Positions 41,855 to 50,508 are shown, counted from the first letter of the stretch. The stretch: DNA of 64,000 bases from JAIVJG01 sp964236735 (GCA_964236735.1 CAXSFM010000009.1:149535-213534), one strand, 5' to 3'. The notes: generated by a model from the letters alone, not told the origin. Numbers and translations are program-made.

Positions 41855-42608
41855 GAGCGTGACGGAGACGGCGGCAGCAGTGAAGCGCACCGACGGGCGA
41901 CGCGCGGACGAGTTGCGCCAAGTTCGCATCACGCCGAATTACATGCCTTACGCCGAAGGCTCTGCGCTGATCGAAATGGGACGCACGCGCATCATCTGCA
42001 CGGCGACGCTCGAAGAGCGCGTGCCGCAGTTCAGGCGACACTCCGGGCAAGGCTGGCTGACCGCCGAGTACGCCATGTTGCCGCGCGCCACGCAGCAACG
42101 CACCGCGCGCGCGAACGTCCGCGCCGGCGGCCCTTCGGGGCGCACACACGAGATTCAGCGTCTCATCGGTCGCTCACTGCGCGCCGTCGCAGACCTCTCG
42201 TTGTTAGGTGAGCGCACCATCACGCTTGACTGCGATGTGTTGCAGGCCGACGGCGGCACGCGCACGGCGTCAATCACGGGAGCTTATGTCGCCTACGTGC
42301 TGGCGTGCCGCAGCCTTCAGCGCGCGGGCAAGATCGCGCGCGTGGCCGTGAAGGGCGAAGTGGCGGCGGTCAGCGTCGGCATCGTGGCGGGCAATGCGCT
42401 GCTCGATCTCAAGTATGACGAGGACTCGCGCGCCGCCGTTGACATGAACGTCGTCTGCACGGGCGACGGTCGTTTCATCGAAGTGCAGGGGACTGCCGAG
42501 GGCGAGCCGTTCACGCGCGAGGAAATGGACGAGATGTTGACGCTCGCGCATCTCGGACTCGAACATCTTTTTATCGCGCAACGCGCTGCCATCGAAGAAG
42601 CCGGGTGA
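41832..42608 (+). CDS. rph: Ribonuclease PH
   Basis: A 258-residue phosphorolytic 3'-5' exoribonuclease that trims tRNA precursors. The start is ATG 41832, inside the end of murI, chosen because the family begins close to the segment KRTDGRRADELRQVRITPNYMPYAEGSALIEMG. EGWLTAEY-like GQGWLTAEYAMLPRATQQR and RIQRLIGRSLRAV-like EIQRLIGRSLRAV are typical. DCDVLQADGGTRTASITGA near residue 135 is the catalytic core, and EVQGTAEGEPFTREEMDEML closes the fold. A short N-terminal extension of about 18 residues precedes the usual start. Confidence 0.95.
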   Translation: MSFTQKSESVTETAAAVKRTDGRRADELRQVRITPNYMPYAEGSALIEMGRTRIICTATLEERVPQFRRHSGQGWLTAEYAMLPRATQQRTARANVRAGGPSGRTHEIQRLIGRSLRAVADLSLLGERTITLDCDVLQADGGTRTASITGAYVAYVLACRSLQRAGKIARVAVKGEVAAVSVGIVAGNALLDLKYDEDSRAAVDMNVVCTGDGRFIEVQGTAEGEPFTREEMDEMLTLAHLGLEHLFIAQRAAIEEAG

Positions 42609-42788
42609 TGCTTTTTTCTTCACGTCAGATGGGCGAAGAGCATTTGCCAACGAGACGTGAAGCGGACAACATCACAGCCGGCGGACGGCATCTGACGAGC
42701 GATCAGTTGATAAAAGCTATCGTTCAGAAAATTTGACCGCAGCATCTTTCAAAAGCCGTTTGCCACAGAAGAGGAGTCAGTTCACAAC

Positions 42789-43307
42789 ATGCGACGTTAC
42801 AGTCTTTCTATCGCCTGCCTTCTGATTCTCGCGTTCTCGTCCGTCGCCGCCTTCGCGCAGGATGAGACCTACACGAGCGCGGACGACAACTACACGCTGG
42901 AGCTTCCGTCGCCGACGTGGAAGGCCACGACGCGCCCCGACAACGTCCACCAGCACACAGAGTTCATCTACGGCGACCGGATGGATGGTTTCCTGCGCGT
43001 GCGTAAGGAAGTCGTCGAAGCCAGCGTGACGCCTTCCGCGCTCGCGAGCCGCGATCAGGATTTGAAACTGCGTTATCTCTCAGGCTTCGTCGGCGGCAAA
43101 GAGGAAAAGTTCGCCGGGCGTCTGAACGGCGTCACCGCTTCCTACGAGTACACGAGCGCGGGCAAGCCGATGGCCGGGCGCATCTATTATTTGCAGGCCG
43201 ACAATCGCACCATCTACACGCTGCATTTCACGGCGTTGCGCGACAAACTACAACGCCTACGCAATCAGACCGATGCCATCGCGCGCAGTTTTCGTCTGAA
43301 GCAATAA
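42789..43307 (+). CDS. Secreted hypothetical protein (DUF1795/PsbP-like fold possible)
   Basis: A 172-residue exported protein. The signal peptide MRRYSLSIACLLILAFSSVAAFAQ is clear. The mature part opens YTSADDNYTLELPSPTWKATTRPD and ends DAIARSFRLKQ; the pattern (Y...LELPS..W near the start and I..SF at the end) resembles PsbP/DUF1795-like small proteins. A GAGGAG ribosome-binding site lies about 11 bases upstream. It stands between rph and the SET gene with independent spacing. Function unknown. Confidence 0.7.
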   Translation: MRRYSLSIACLLILAFSSVAAFAQDETYTSADDNYTLELPSPTWKATTRPDNVHQHTEFIYGDRMDGFLRVRKEVVEASVTPSALASRDQDLKLRYLSGFVGGKEEKFAGRLNGVTASYEYTSAGKPMAGRIYYLQADNRTIYTLHFTALRDKLQRLRNQTDAIARSFRLKQ

Positions 43308-43317
43308 TCGTCGCCGC

Positions 43318-43740
43318 ATGAAGAGCAAACTCGCGCCGGGACTCGCCGTCAAAAAGTCTGACATCAACGGGCTGGGCTGTTTCGCGTGCGCGTTCTTTCC
43401 GAAACGTAAAAAGATCGCGGAGTATGCGGGCGAGAAAATTTCACGGCGCGAAGTGGCGCGGCGCGTGCGGACGAGACGCAAGCTCCGCATCTGCGCCATC
43501 AATCAATACTGGAGTCTCGACGGCAGCGTCGGCGGCAACGGCACGCACTACGTCAACCATTCCTGCGCCCCCAACAGCTACATGAAAATCACGCGCGGCG
43601 GCCACATCCTCTTCATGGCCTTGCGCGACATCTCACCCGGCGAAGAAATCACCTGCGACTACATCAGCACTCACCACCCCGACACGAAGCGATGTCGCTG
43701 CCATGCGCCGACGTGCAGAGGCACAATCAATAAGAAGTGA
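43318..43740 (+). CDS. SET-domain protein (putative lysine methyltransferase)
   Basis: A 140-residue protein containing most of a SET domain plus a post-SET-like Cys cluster. Key motifs: GLGCFACAFFPKRKKIAEYAGE near residues 18-39, NHSCAPNS near 79-86 and PGEEITCDY near 107-115, which together form the SAM-binding pseudoknot and active-site Tyr. CRCHAPTCRGTI near 125-136 is the post-SET zinc-binding pattern. SET proteins methylate lysine; in bacteria the substrates are mostly unknown. It begins 11 bases after the previous stop. Its stop codon is inside a long inverted repeat shared with the convergent kinase gene. Confidence 0.9.
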   Translation: MKSKLAPGLAVKKSDINGLGCFACAFFPKRKKIAEYAGEKISRREVARRVRTRRKLRICAINQYWSLDGSVGGNGTHYVNHSCAPNSYMKITRGGHILFMALRDISPGEEITCDYISTHHPDTKRCRCHAPTCRGTINKK

Positions 43741-43819
43741 TAAGTGATAAGTGATGAGTGATAAGAGAAGATAGTATTTCTTTCTTATCACTCATCACTT
43801 ATCACTTATCACTCTTCTT
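43732..43819. terminator. Long inverted repeat shared by two convergent genes (bidirectional terminator candidate)
   Basis: The left arm 43732-43766 and the right arm 43783-43819 are complementary apart from a 2-base bulge: tandem GTGATAA-type units on one side, TTATCAC on the other. The stop codons of the SET gene (43738-43740) and the histidine kinase (43818-43820) lie in or at the edge of the arms. The 16-base loop is AT-rich. There is no T-tract directly after either arm, so its action as a terminator is inferred. Confidence 0.65.
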
Positions 43820-45962
43820 ATAGTCTGGGTAGTGTGAAGCTGAATTTTGAGCCGCGCCCGACTTCGGATTCGAGTGCGACTTCGCCGCCGTGTTGCTCGA
43901 CGACTTCACGGACGAAGGCGAGTCCGAGTCCGGTGGACTCTTCTTCCTTGTCGTGGCCGTCGCGCGCGACGCGGTAAAACTTTTCCCACACGCGGTCAAC
44001 GGCTTCGGGCGGAATGCCGTAGCCTCTGTCTTCAACGACGACGCGCACGGCGTCCGCTTCGAGCACAGTCGAGAGCATGACGGCGGTGCGCTCAGGGCTG
44101 TACTTGATGGCGTTCTCGACGAGGTTAGCGACGGCCTGCGTGATGAGGCTGCGGTCAGCGGCGACGGGCGGCAGCTTCGTCCCGTTGGTCTCGATAAGGC
44201 GAATACGTTTTTTCTTGGCGATGGGTTGGAAATTGGCGGTCGTCTCATGCACCACGTCGCCGAGACTGAGCGGCATCTTCAAAACTTCCTGCCGGTCTTT
44301 CTGTTCCAATTGGCTGACGGAAAGGAACGAGTTAATCATCCGCGACAGGCGTTGCGCTTCGTTGTTGATGATGCCGAGAAACTCGCGCGCCTCCGCTGGA
44401 AGCGTCTCATCGCCGAAGAGCAATTCGGCGAAACCGCTGATGCTCGTGATGGGCGTCCGCAGTTCGTGCGACATCAAAGAGACCATGTCGCTCTTGAGTT
44501 TTTCGTGCTCCTTCGCGAGCGTCACGTCGCGCACGGTGACGGCGAGACAGAGCGGTTGACGCACTTCCGCATCTTTCTCTTTTTCTTTCCCATCATCGTT
44601 CTTGACAAGGGCGATGCGAAGCGCGAGCGTCTGGCTGCGGTCAATGAAAGTCAACTCACGCTCGTAAGCTTGGGCGGTTTGCAGCACGCGCCGCACCGCA
44701 ATCGAAGGCTCGTCAAAGACGCCCGTGCGAAAACGATCTAACAGCCCGAACAAATCGAGCTTGCGCGACTCTTTCGCGGACAAGCGCGCGGCTTCGAGCA
44801 GAGGCGCGTTGACGTAAGCGAGCGTGCCGTCGAGATACGCGACGGCGTGGCCTTCCGAAGCCTGCGCGAGAACGTGACCGGCGAAACTCTGTTCCGCCAG
44901 CAACCCGCTGACAACACCGAAAGAGGCGAGACGTTGCGCGGCTGCCGGCGTTGAATAAAACGAAGCGCGCGCGTCAGGCACGTTGAGCTTGCGCGCCTCT
45001 TCGCGTTGAAGATTACGCGCGAACTGCGCGCTCACGTTCGTCAGCAACGGCCTGTCTTCCTCAGCGAAAGGTTCAGACAGACGCAGCAACAACGCGCCGA
45101 CGCTGCGCTCGTCGTGAAGCAGAGGCACGACGACGATTGAGGCTGCCTTATCATCAACAACACTCGTCGCTTCGTCCGCGACGTTGTGAATTGCTATTTC
45201 GCCGAATGCCATCGCGCGCTCGCACAAGCCCACACCCTCACGCCACGTATGATTGCGACCGATGGCTGCATTGCTGCTGCCCGGCGTCGAAGTTGGCGAA
45301 GAACGCAGGCGAGCCGACGGAGCCAGCGCGCCGTACTCGTCAAACCCGAAGACGACCGCATCTTCAAGCGGCAAGACCGTGTCGAGCAATTTGAGGCCGC
45401 TCATAATTCTCGCGTCGGTGTTTTCACGGCGCGGCGTTAAAGTCTGAGAGGCCGCGCGATGGATACTCCCCGTCAACGCAAGATCAACGAGCCACAGCCG
45501 CCGCACCTGTACCAGCATCATCGCGCCAATCGCCGCGAAGGACATCGGCGTAAACAGGGTGTCGAGATGCCACACGCTTGAGACGAGCAGGCTCGACGCG
45601 CACAACAAGACGAGCGCGCCCGCGACGTAGAGCGAGGTACGGCGCGCGCCGAGACGCTCGACGGCGAAGCCCGCGCCCAACGCTGCTGCGACGATCAACA
45701 TGAGCGCGACTTTTAACTGCGGCTGCACGAACGGCGCACCATCTTCACCGAGGATGAAGAGCGAGGCCATCGAAGCCAGCGCGCCCGCATACCACAACGC
45801 GCCGACGAGCGCAGCGGCAAGCAGCGAGAGAGCAATCGAGACGAGATAAGACTTAAAGGAAGACGAAGTTAAATTTTTCAAAATATCGAGAGGGGCAAGC
45901 GGGAAGGATTTTCGTTGAGATGTCTGTTCGCGTCCGGCTGAGTACCGGACAGAAATTATCAT
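43818..45962 (-). CDS. Membrane sensor histidine kinase with GAF and PAS-like domains
   Basis: A 714-residue protein with start placed at ATG 45962; the frame is open further upstream into the selA 3' end but gives no good N-terminus. Five to six membrane segments lie in residues about 45-200. A GAF-like domain (about 210-340, ending FAEEDRPLLTNVSAQFARNLQ) is followed by a PAS-like region (AVAYLDGTLAYVNAPLLEAARLS, about 385-495). The kinase core has MSHELRTPITSI near 497 with the phospho-His, NLVENAIKYS near 614, DRGYGIP near 649 and GLGLAFVREVVEQHGG near 679. No response regulator gene is adjacent. The stimulus is unknown. Confidence 0.9.
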   Translation of the reverse strand: MIISVRYSAGREQTSQRKSFPLAPLDILKNLTSSSFKSYLVSIALSLLAAALVGALWYAGALASMASLFILGEDGAPFVQPQLKVALMLIVAAALGAGFAVERLGARRTSLYVAGALVLLCASSLLVSSVWHLDTLFTPMSFAAIGAMMLVQVRRLWLVDLALTGSIHRAASQTLTPRRENTDARIMSGLKLLDTVLPLEDAVVFGFDEYGALAPSARLRSSPTSTPGSSNAAIGRNHTWREGVGLCERAMAFGEIAIHNVADEATSVVDDKAASIVVVPLLHDERSVGALLLRLSEPFAEEDRPLLTNVSAQFARNLQREEARKLNVPDARASFYSTPAAAQRLASFGVVSGLLAEQSFAGHVLAQASEGHAVAYLDGTLAYVNAPLLEAARLSAKESRKLDLFGLLDRFRTGVFDEPSIAVRRVLQTAQAYERELTFIDRSQTLALRIALVKNDDGKEKEKDAEVRQPLCLAVTVRDVTLAKEHEKLKSDMVSLMSHELRTPITSISGFAELLFGDETLPAEAREFLGIINNEAQRLSRMINSFLSVSQLEQKDRQEVLKMPLSLGDVVHETTANFQPIAKKKRIRLIETNGTKLPPVAADRSLITQAVANLVENAIKYSPERTAVMLSTVLEADAVRVVVEDRGYGIPPEAVDRVWEKFYRVARDGHDKEEESTGLGLAFVREVVEQHGGEVALESEVGRGSKFSFTLPRL

Positions 45963-46041
45963 ACAACGCGAAGCTTTAATCGGACAAGGCGGAAAATTTT
46001 CGAGCGCAGGCGCGCGAACAGCGGCTTGCAAGTTTTGGGAG

Positions 46042-47487
46042 TCAACTCTCCGGTAAACATGAGAGCAACGCCTCAAGCAATTCACTCTCTTCTTCAACGG
46101 CTACTGTGCGAAGGTCGAGCACGACGCGCTCGTCTAAAATGCGCGCGATGACGGGCACTGGCGTCGCGCAGCATCGGAGAGTCTCTTCGAGCGCGGTGGC
46201 GGAGAGCGTCAGGTGCGTGAGCGCAAGCAGGGTTGTGCGCGGGTGCGTGGTCGGCGCGGAGCCGCCACCGATGGCCGACTCGCCTTCGATGAGTTCAAAG
46301 TCAAGCGCATCGGAGGCAAGGCGCGAGCGCAGTCGTCGTGCAAACACGCGCGTTCTTTTCTCAATCGCATCGCGCGTCTGCGCGAGCATGTTGAGCGTCG
46401 GCACCTCGCTGAGATGCGTGCCTAGACGATAAGATTCGAGCGTCGCTTCGAGCGCGGAGAGAATGAGCTTGTCGGGACGGAGCGCGCGATAGAGCGGCGA
46501 CTTGCGAAGTCGCTCGATGAGTTCACGACGCCCGACGATGAGTCCCGCCTGCACGCCGCCGAGCAGCTTGTCTCCACTGAAAGTCACGATGTCCGCGCCC
46601 GCCTTAATCGAATCGCTGATGACCGGCTCATCGCTCAGTCCATAGGGCGCGAGGTCAACGAGCGCGCCCGACCCGGCGTCTTCATAGAGCGGAAGATCAG
46701 CCTCGTGCGCGAAGGCGGCGAGTTCGGCGAGCGCGGGCGCGTGTGTGAAACCGACGATGCGATAGTTCGACGGATGCACGCGCATGATGAGCCGCGTGCG
46801 TTCGGTCAAGGCGCGTTCGTAGTCCGCGAGTTTGGTGCGATTCGTCGTCCCGACTTCGACGAGCGCAGCGCCGGACTGCGCCATCACGTCGGGCACGCGA
46901 AAGTCGCCGCCGATCTCGACGAGTTCGCCGCGCGAGACAATTGTCTCACCGCCCTTCGCCAGCACGGAGAGCGTCAGAAGCGCGGCGGCGGCGCAGTTGT
47001 TGACGACGAGCGCGGCTTCGGCATTCGTCAATTCGGCCAGCAAGTCTTCCACGCGCGCGCCGCGCCGCCCGCGCGCGCCCGTCGCGAGATCGTATTCGAG
47101 CGTACAGTAACCGGCGGCCACGCGCGAAATCGAATCGCGCGCCGCCGCCGACAGAGGCGCGCGTCCCAGATTGGTGTGGAGAATGACGCCCGTCGCGTTG
47201 ATGACGCGACGCAGGCCACTTGCTGAATCTCGCTCGAACGCGCGCGTTAATCTCCGCGCCGCCTCAGCGAGTAGCGCCGCGCGTGACAGGTCGCCGTTCG
47301 TTTGTGCGCCGCTCGCCACGCGCGCTCGCATCTCCGCGCGCAACTCTTCCGTGACGAGGCGCGCGAGCGCGGCGAGATGACGCGCGCCGGATCGTTCATG
47401 CAGCGCGAGAGCTTCGGGCGTGCGGAGAAGCGCGTCAATCGAAGGCAGCGCGCGTAAGGATGTTGGGGAAGAATCGTCGTCGGGCAT
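46042..47487 (-). CDS. selA: L-seryl-tRNA(Sec) selenium transferase
   Basis: A 481-residue PLP enzyme that converts seryl-tRNA(Sec) to selenocysteinyl-tRNA(Sec). The N-terminal domain (PSIDALLRTPEALAL) and the core segments GLRRVINATGVILHTNLGRAPLS near 90-112, ALVVNNCAAAALLTLS near 160 and MRVHPSNYRIVGF near 238 are characteristic. The PLP Lys is in FSGDKLLGG near 304. RPDKLILSALEATL follows near 331. Length is normal for bacterial SelA. Its presence implies selenoproteins and a UGA-decoding machinery (selB, selC, selD), which are not in this window. The ribosome-binding site is weak. Confidence 0.95.
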   Translation of the reverse strand: MPDDDSSPTSLRALPSIDALLRTPEALALHERSGARHLAALARLVTEELRAEMRARVASGAQTNGDLSRAALLAEAARRLTRAFERDSASGLRRVINATGVILHTNLGRAPLSAAARDSISRVAAGYCTLEYDLATGARGRRGARVEDLLAELTNAEAALVVNNCAAAALLTLSVLAKGGETIVSRGELVEIGGDFRVPDVMAQSGAALVEVGTTNRTKLADYERALTERTRLIMRVHPSNYRIVGFTHAPALAELAAFAHEADLPLYEDAGSGALVDLAPYGLSDEPVISDSIKAGADIVTFSGDKLLGGVQAGLIVGRRELIERLRKSPLYRALRPDKLILSALEATLESYRLGTHLSEVPTLNMLAQTRDAIEKRTRVFARRLRSRLASDALDFELIEGESAIGGGSAPTTHPRTTLLALTHLTLSATALEETLRCCATPVPVIARILDERVVLDLRTVAVEEESELLEALLSCLPES

Positions 47488-47632
47488 GTCGCGTTGCTTG
47501 TGGTGATGGAATATGTCAGTCAGAAAAATTCGTGTGGGAGATTGCGCGCCAGCTTGGTTGTTCGCGTAAAATATTCTACGCTGTTAGTCAGGCGGCTGGC
47601 TACCGCCGGAAAGTGGAAAAGGGAGCTTGTGC

Positions 47633-49036
47633 ATGTCAAAGTCGCTCACAAGAAGTTTAATGAAAGTGCAAACGGAAGAGGCGCGGGCGTGGATGCGCGC
47701 GGCGGAGACGGGCGACGTTTTAAGTTTGAAGTCGCTGCTGGATGCAGGCGTGCCGGTTAACTTCGCATCGGAGAACGGCGAGACGGCTTTGATGCGCGCC
47801 GCCGCGAAGGGTCATGCGGACGTGTTGGAATTTTTGCTCGACGAAGGAGCGTCGGTTAACGCTCAACGCGACGATGGCTTCAACGCGCTCATCGTCGCGG
47901 TCTTCTTCGGCCACGAAGATGTGGTGCGCGCGCTTTTGTCGCGGGGTGCGGACACGTCTGCGCGGACGCGGCTCGGCACGACCGCTGAAAAGTGGGCTGC
48001 CGACAGAGGCTTCACAGAGATTGTCGAGTTGTTGAAAGCCGCCGATGCCGCACGCGCGCGCGCAACGAATGATTCGCCGCCTGCCGTTGGTCTTGCTGAA
48101 TGGGTTGATGACAGCGACACTCTTCCCCTCGCAAACTTGAAGAAGGATATGAGCGTAGGGAAGACGGGCGAAAGCACCGCCGAACTTCTCACACGTAGAT
48201 TGCAATCCGTGATGCAAGAGCAAGACGCGCTCCCGCCGGCGAGCAGCGTAATGAGCGCGCCGCCCGTCGGCCTGACGATGGACGAAAAGTTAAATGAGAT
48301 TGAAGTTGCGCGCGCGCCGTTAACTCCGAAGATTAAATCTCAACCGCGTCCAACGTCCTCAGGTCAACGCTTCAGGAAAGCCGTCGCCTCATGGCCGGTG
48401 ACGATGGTCGCGCTGCCACTCGTGCTGATCTCCGGCAGCGTCGTCGGCTATTCTTTCTGGCAGAGAACGAAAGCGCACACGAATGTTTCGCCGTCAGCGC
48501 CTCAACAAATGTCTCAAACAGTCGAGCAGAGCGGTGCGGCACAGCAGCAACAATCCGTCCTGCCTGTGACAACGCCGCCCGTCCTGAATGCTGAAACACA
48601 ACCGACGCCGTTGCCTGCGGGCGCGAACGGGCTGCCGCTCTCGGATGTCAACGTCGTGCCGTTGCCCGGCAGTGTCATTCCGGTGAGCGATGGGGGAATT
48701 GGCAGGTCGAACGCTTCGAGTCCGCCTGCCGCGTCAGGATTGCCGTCAGTGCCGACTGTAATTTCCGAGAGCAGCGATCAGGCCACAGGGACAGATACTT
48801 CGGCGCGACGCGAGACGCAGGCTGGTGGTCAGCGCGATAGAGCTTTATCGTCCGCCGCCGCAGACATTGATGGAAGGCGAACGGCAGGCGGGCAGCAAAA
48901 CGCATCGCCGTCAAGGAATGAAAAGCAAGACGGAAGCGCACTGTCTCCCGCGCCGCTCAACGCAGGAATTACTCAGTCAGTCTCTGCTCCGCCGCCGCAG
49001 CCCACGCCGAAAAAGAAAGTCATTCAGTGGCCTTAA
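47633..49036 (+). CDS. Ankyrin-repeat membrane protein
   Basis: A 467-residue protein. The start is ATG 47633 with AGGGAG 8 bases upstream; the TTG at 47627 is less likely. Residues about 12-140 carry four ankyrin repeats (NGETALMRAAAKGHADVLEFLLDEGASVNAQ is the best preserved, followed by DGFNALIVAVFFGHEDVVRALLSRGAD). A linker leads to a membrane segment near 260-280 (VTMVALPLVLISGSVVGYSFW). The extracytoplasmic tail of about 190 residues is Gln/Ser/Pro-rich and ends TPKKKVIQWP. The ankyrin part would be cytoplasmic. The binding partner is unknown. It is divergent from selA. Confidence 0.8.
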   Translation: MSKSLTRSLMKVQTEEARAWMRAAETGDVLSLKSLLDAGVPVNFASENGETALMRAAAKGHADVLEFLLDEGASVNAQRDDGFNALIVAVFFGHEDVVRALLSRGADTSARTRLGTTAEKWAADRGFTEIVELLKAADAARARATNDSPPAVGLAEWVDDSDTLPLANLKKDMSVGKTGESTAELLTRRLQSVMQEQDALPPASSVMSAPPVGLTMDEKLNEIEVARAPLTPKIKSQPRPTSSGQRFRKAVASWPVTMVALPLVLISGSVVGYSFWQRTKAHTNVSPSAPQQMSQTVEQSGAAQQQQSVLPVTTPPVLNAETQPTPLPAGANGLPLSDVNVVPLPGSVIPVSDGGIGRSNASSPPAASGLPSVPTVISESSDQATGTDTSARRETQAGGQRDRALSSAAADIDGRRTAGGQQNASPSRNEKQDGSALSPAPLNAGITQSVSAPPPQPTPKKKVIQWP

Positions 49037-49147
49037 ACGCCGCCGCCGGATTATTTCGTTGACACTCACGTCGCCGAACCCCTAGACTCAAAAGTAAGCC
49101 GCGAGCGCGTCCCCCGCGCTGGCCTGCGGAAAGGCGACACCCATCCC

Positions 49148-49774
49148 ATGCAAGAAAATAAATACACACGCCGCGCGAATGAGAGAGAAAAGAAGGGCAT
49201 CGCTGGCGACCCTCAACTGACCATTGACGAGCAACTGAATCGTCTCGAAGAAGACATCCGACGTCTCAAAGTGGAGTTCGACATCTACTTCAACGGCGCG
49301 GCCAAGCGTCCGCCTTATGACACCAAAGGCCGCGTCGAGACGATCATCAAACGACTCGCAGACGACCGCTCGCTCGCCTTCGTGCAACGCTATCGTTATA
49401 ACTCGCTCGTCGCGCGCCACACTTCTTTTCTCCAACTCTGGCGGCGCACGATGCAGGATCGAGAGGAAGGCCGCCACGCCTCGTCCGCGCGTCTTTCCGC
49501 GCGCCCTCAAGTTGTGCAAGAGGCTTCGCAACTGACCTTCGTCTGCGCTGACCCGTACAGCGATGTCGCGACCATCAAGAATCTATTCGAGTCGTTCGTC
49601 GAGGCCAAGAAACAATGCGGAGAGCCGATTGATGATCTATCGTTCCCGAAGTTCCATCACCTGATCGCGACCAAGACCGATGCGCTCAAAGTCCGCGCCG
49701 GTTGCGAGCGCGTTCAATTTTCCATCACAACTGAGGACGGGCGCGTCAGCTTCAAGGCGAAAGCCGACAAGTAA
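49148..49774 (+). CDS. Hypothetical protein, MXAN_5187 C-terminal domain-like
   Basis: A 208-residue cytoplasmic protein. The opening helical part TIDEQLNRLEEDIRRLKVEFDIYFNG near residues 25-50 and the segment KRPPYDTKGRVETIIKRL near 53-70 resemble the MXAN_5187 C-terminal family seen in myxobacteria and Acidobacteriota (from memory, not a database search). The rest has a helical region with FVQRYRYNSLVARHTSFLQLWRR and a beta-rich end. No catalytic motif is evident. ATG 49148 has AAAGGCG about 11 bases upstream. It lies just after the ankyrin gene and may be co-transcribed. Confidence 0.6.
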   Translation: MQENKYTRRANEREKKGIAGDPQLTIDEQLNRLEEDIRRLKVEFDIYFNGAAKRPPYDTKGRVETIIKRLADDRSLAFVQRYRYNSLVARHTSFLQLWRRTMQDREEGRHASSARLSARPQVVQEASQLTFVCADPYSDVATIKNLFESFVEAKKQCGEPIDDLSFPKFHHLIATKTDALKVRAGCERVQFSITTEDGRVSFKAKADK

Positions 49775-49790
49775 AAATGCAGTAAGCAAA

Positions 49791-49837
49791 AAGCAGAAGG
49801 CAGCCGGGACATTTAACGTCTCGACTGCCTTCCGCTT
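49791..49837 (+). terminator. Hairpin terminator after the MXAN_5187-like gene
   Basis: AAGCAGAAGGCAG (49791-49803) pairs with CTGCCTTCCGCTT (49825-49837) with one mismatch, extended by a GGGAC/GTCTC-like inner stem. There is no long T-tract, so the role is inferred from its position 17 bases after the stop codon. Confidence 0.5.
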
Positions 49838-49946
49838 TGCGGCGTACCGCTTTCTTGCTTGAGTGCCTTACTTCCGAAATTCGCTTGCCGGCTCTTGTGA
49901 AAGACCGGAAGCGGTCAGTGGCCTTCAAACTGGTGAAGCGGGGAGA

Positions 49947-50153
49947 TTAGACCTTCGTCACTTTTTCCGCCTGCGGGCCTTTGGGGCCTTGCGTTACTTC
50001 AAATTCGACTTCCTGTCCCTCTTCGAGAGTCTTGAAGCCGTCGCCCTGAATTGCGCTGTAGTGAACGAAAATGTCCGTCGCGCCGGGCTGCTCGATGAAG
50101 CCGTAACCCTTCGCGTTATTGAACCACTTGACCTTACCGGTAATTCTAGACAT
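49947..50153 (-). CDS. Cold-shock protein (CspA family)
   Basis: A 68-residue single OB-fold nucleic-acid-binding protein. KWFNNAKGYGFI holds RNP1 and DIFVHYSAI holds RNP2. The C-terminal QGPKGPQAEKVTKV is typical. It acts as an RNA chaperone. The ATG 50153 follows AGGAGG by 12 bases. A consensus promoter at 50433-50461 implies an untranslated leader of about 270 bases, as in cold-inducible cspA-type genes, so temperature control at the mRNA level is likely. Confidence 0.95.
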   Translation of the reverse strand: MSRITGKVKWFNNAKGYGFIEQPGATDIFVHYSAIQGDGFKTLEEGQEVEFEVTQGPKGPQAEKVTKV

Positions 50154-50508
50154 AGCAAACGAATCCTCCTAACGATTCGGTAAATGGGCGAGAGAAACAA
50201 AACTCGTCTCTCGTCTCGCCCGCAAAGTTAATTGTTGACAGAGCCGGAGCGCACAGAAGATGTGCGACCGTGTGGAAACAGAAAAGTCCGAGACTGGCGA
50301 ACCGCCTTAAAGCACGCGCGCTCGACCATTCACGGACTGACAGGGAACCACTGGAACTTCATTGCTGTAGTGCTTGCAAACCTAACATGGGTACGAGGTT
50401 AAACCCGCACCTGACTTGTGAAACGACGGCGCATACTAAGCGAAAGCGGCAAAGCTGTCAAGCACAAAATGCGCCGCCCAAGCTCATGCGTTTGACGTTC
50501 TGAAAAGT
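50154..50508. other. Long leader region of the cold-shock gene
   Basis: The region is mostly the predicted 5' untranslated leader of the cold-shock gene on the - strand. It includes a hairpin near its 3' end: GGGCGAGAGA (50187-50196) can pair with TCTCTCGTCTCGCCC at 50207-50221. The small + strand frame at 50270-50503 is not credible as a gene. Confidence 0.6.
50433..50461 (-). promoter_or_regulatory. Promoter of the cold-shock gene
   Basis: On the - strand TTGACA (50456-50461) and TAGTAT (50433-50438) are separated by 17 bases. The expected transcription start is near 50426. Confidence 0.75.

Noticed and set aside
42618..42662. CTTCACGTC/GACGTGAAG hairpin after rph as a terminator
   Set aside because: The stem is real, but the loop is 27 bases and there is no T-tract on the + strand, so no functional call is made.
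50270..50503. 77-residue + strand frame
   Set aside because: Lies in the cold-shock leader, antisense to a good promoter, without ribosome-binding site or recognisable domain.
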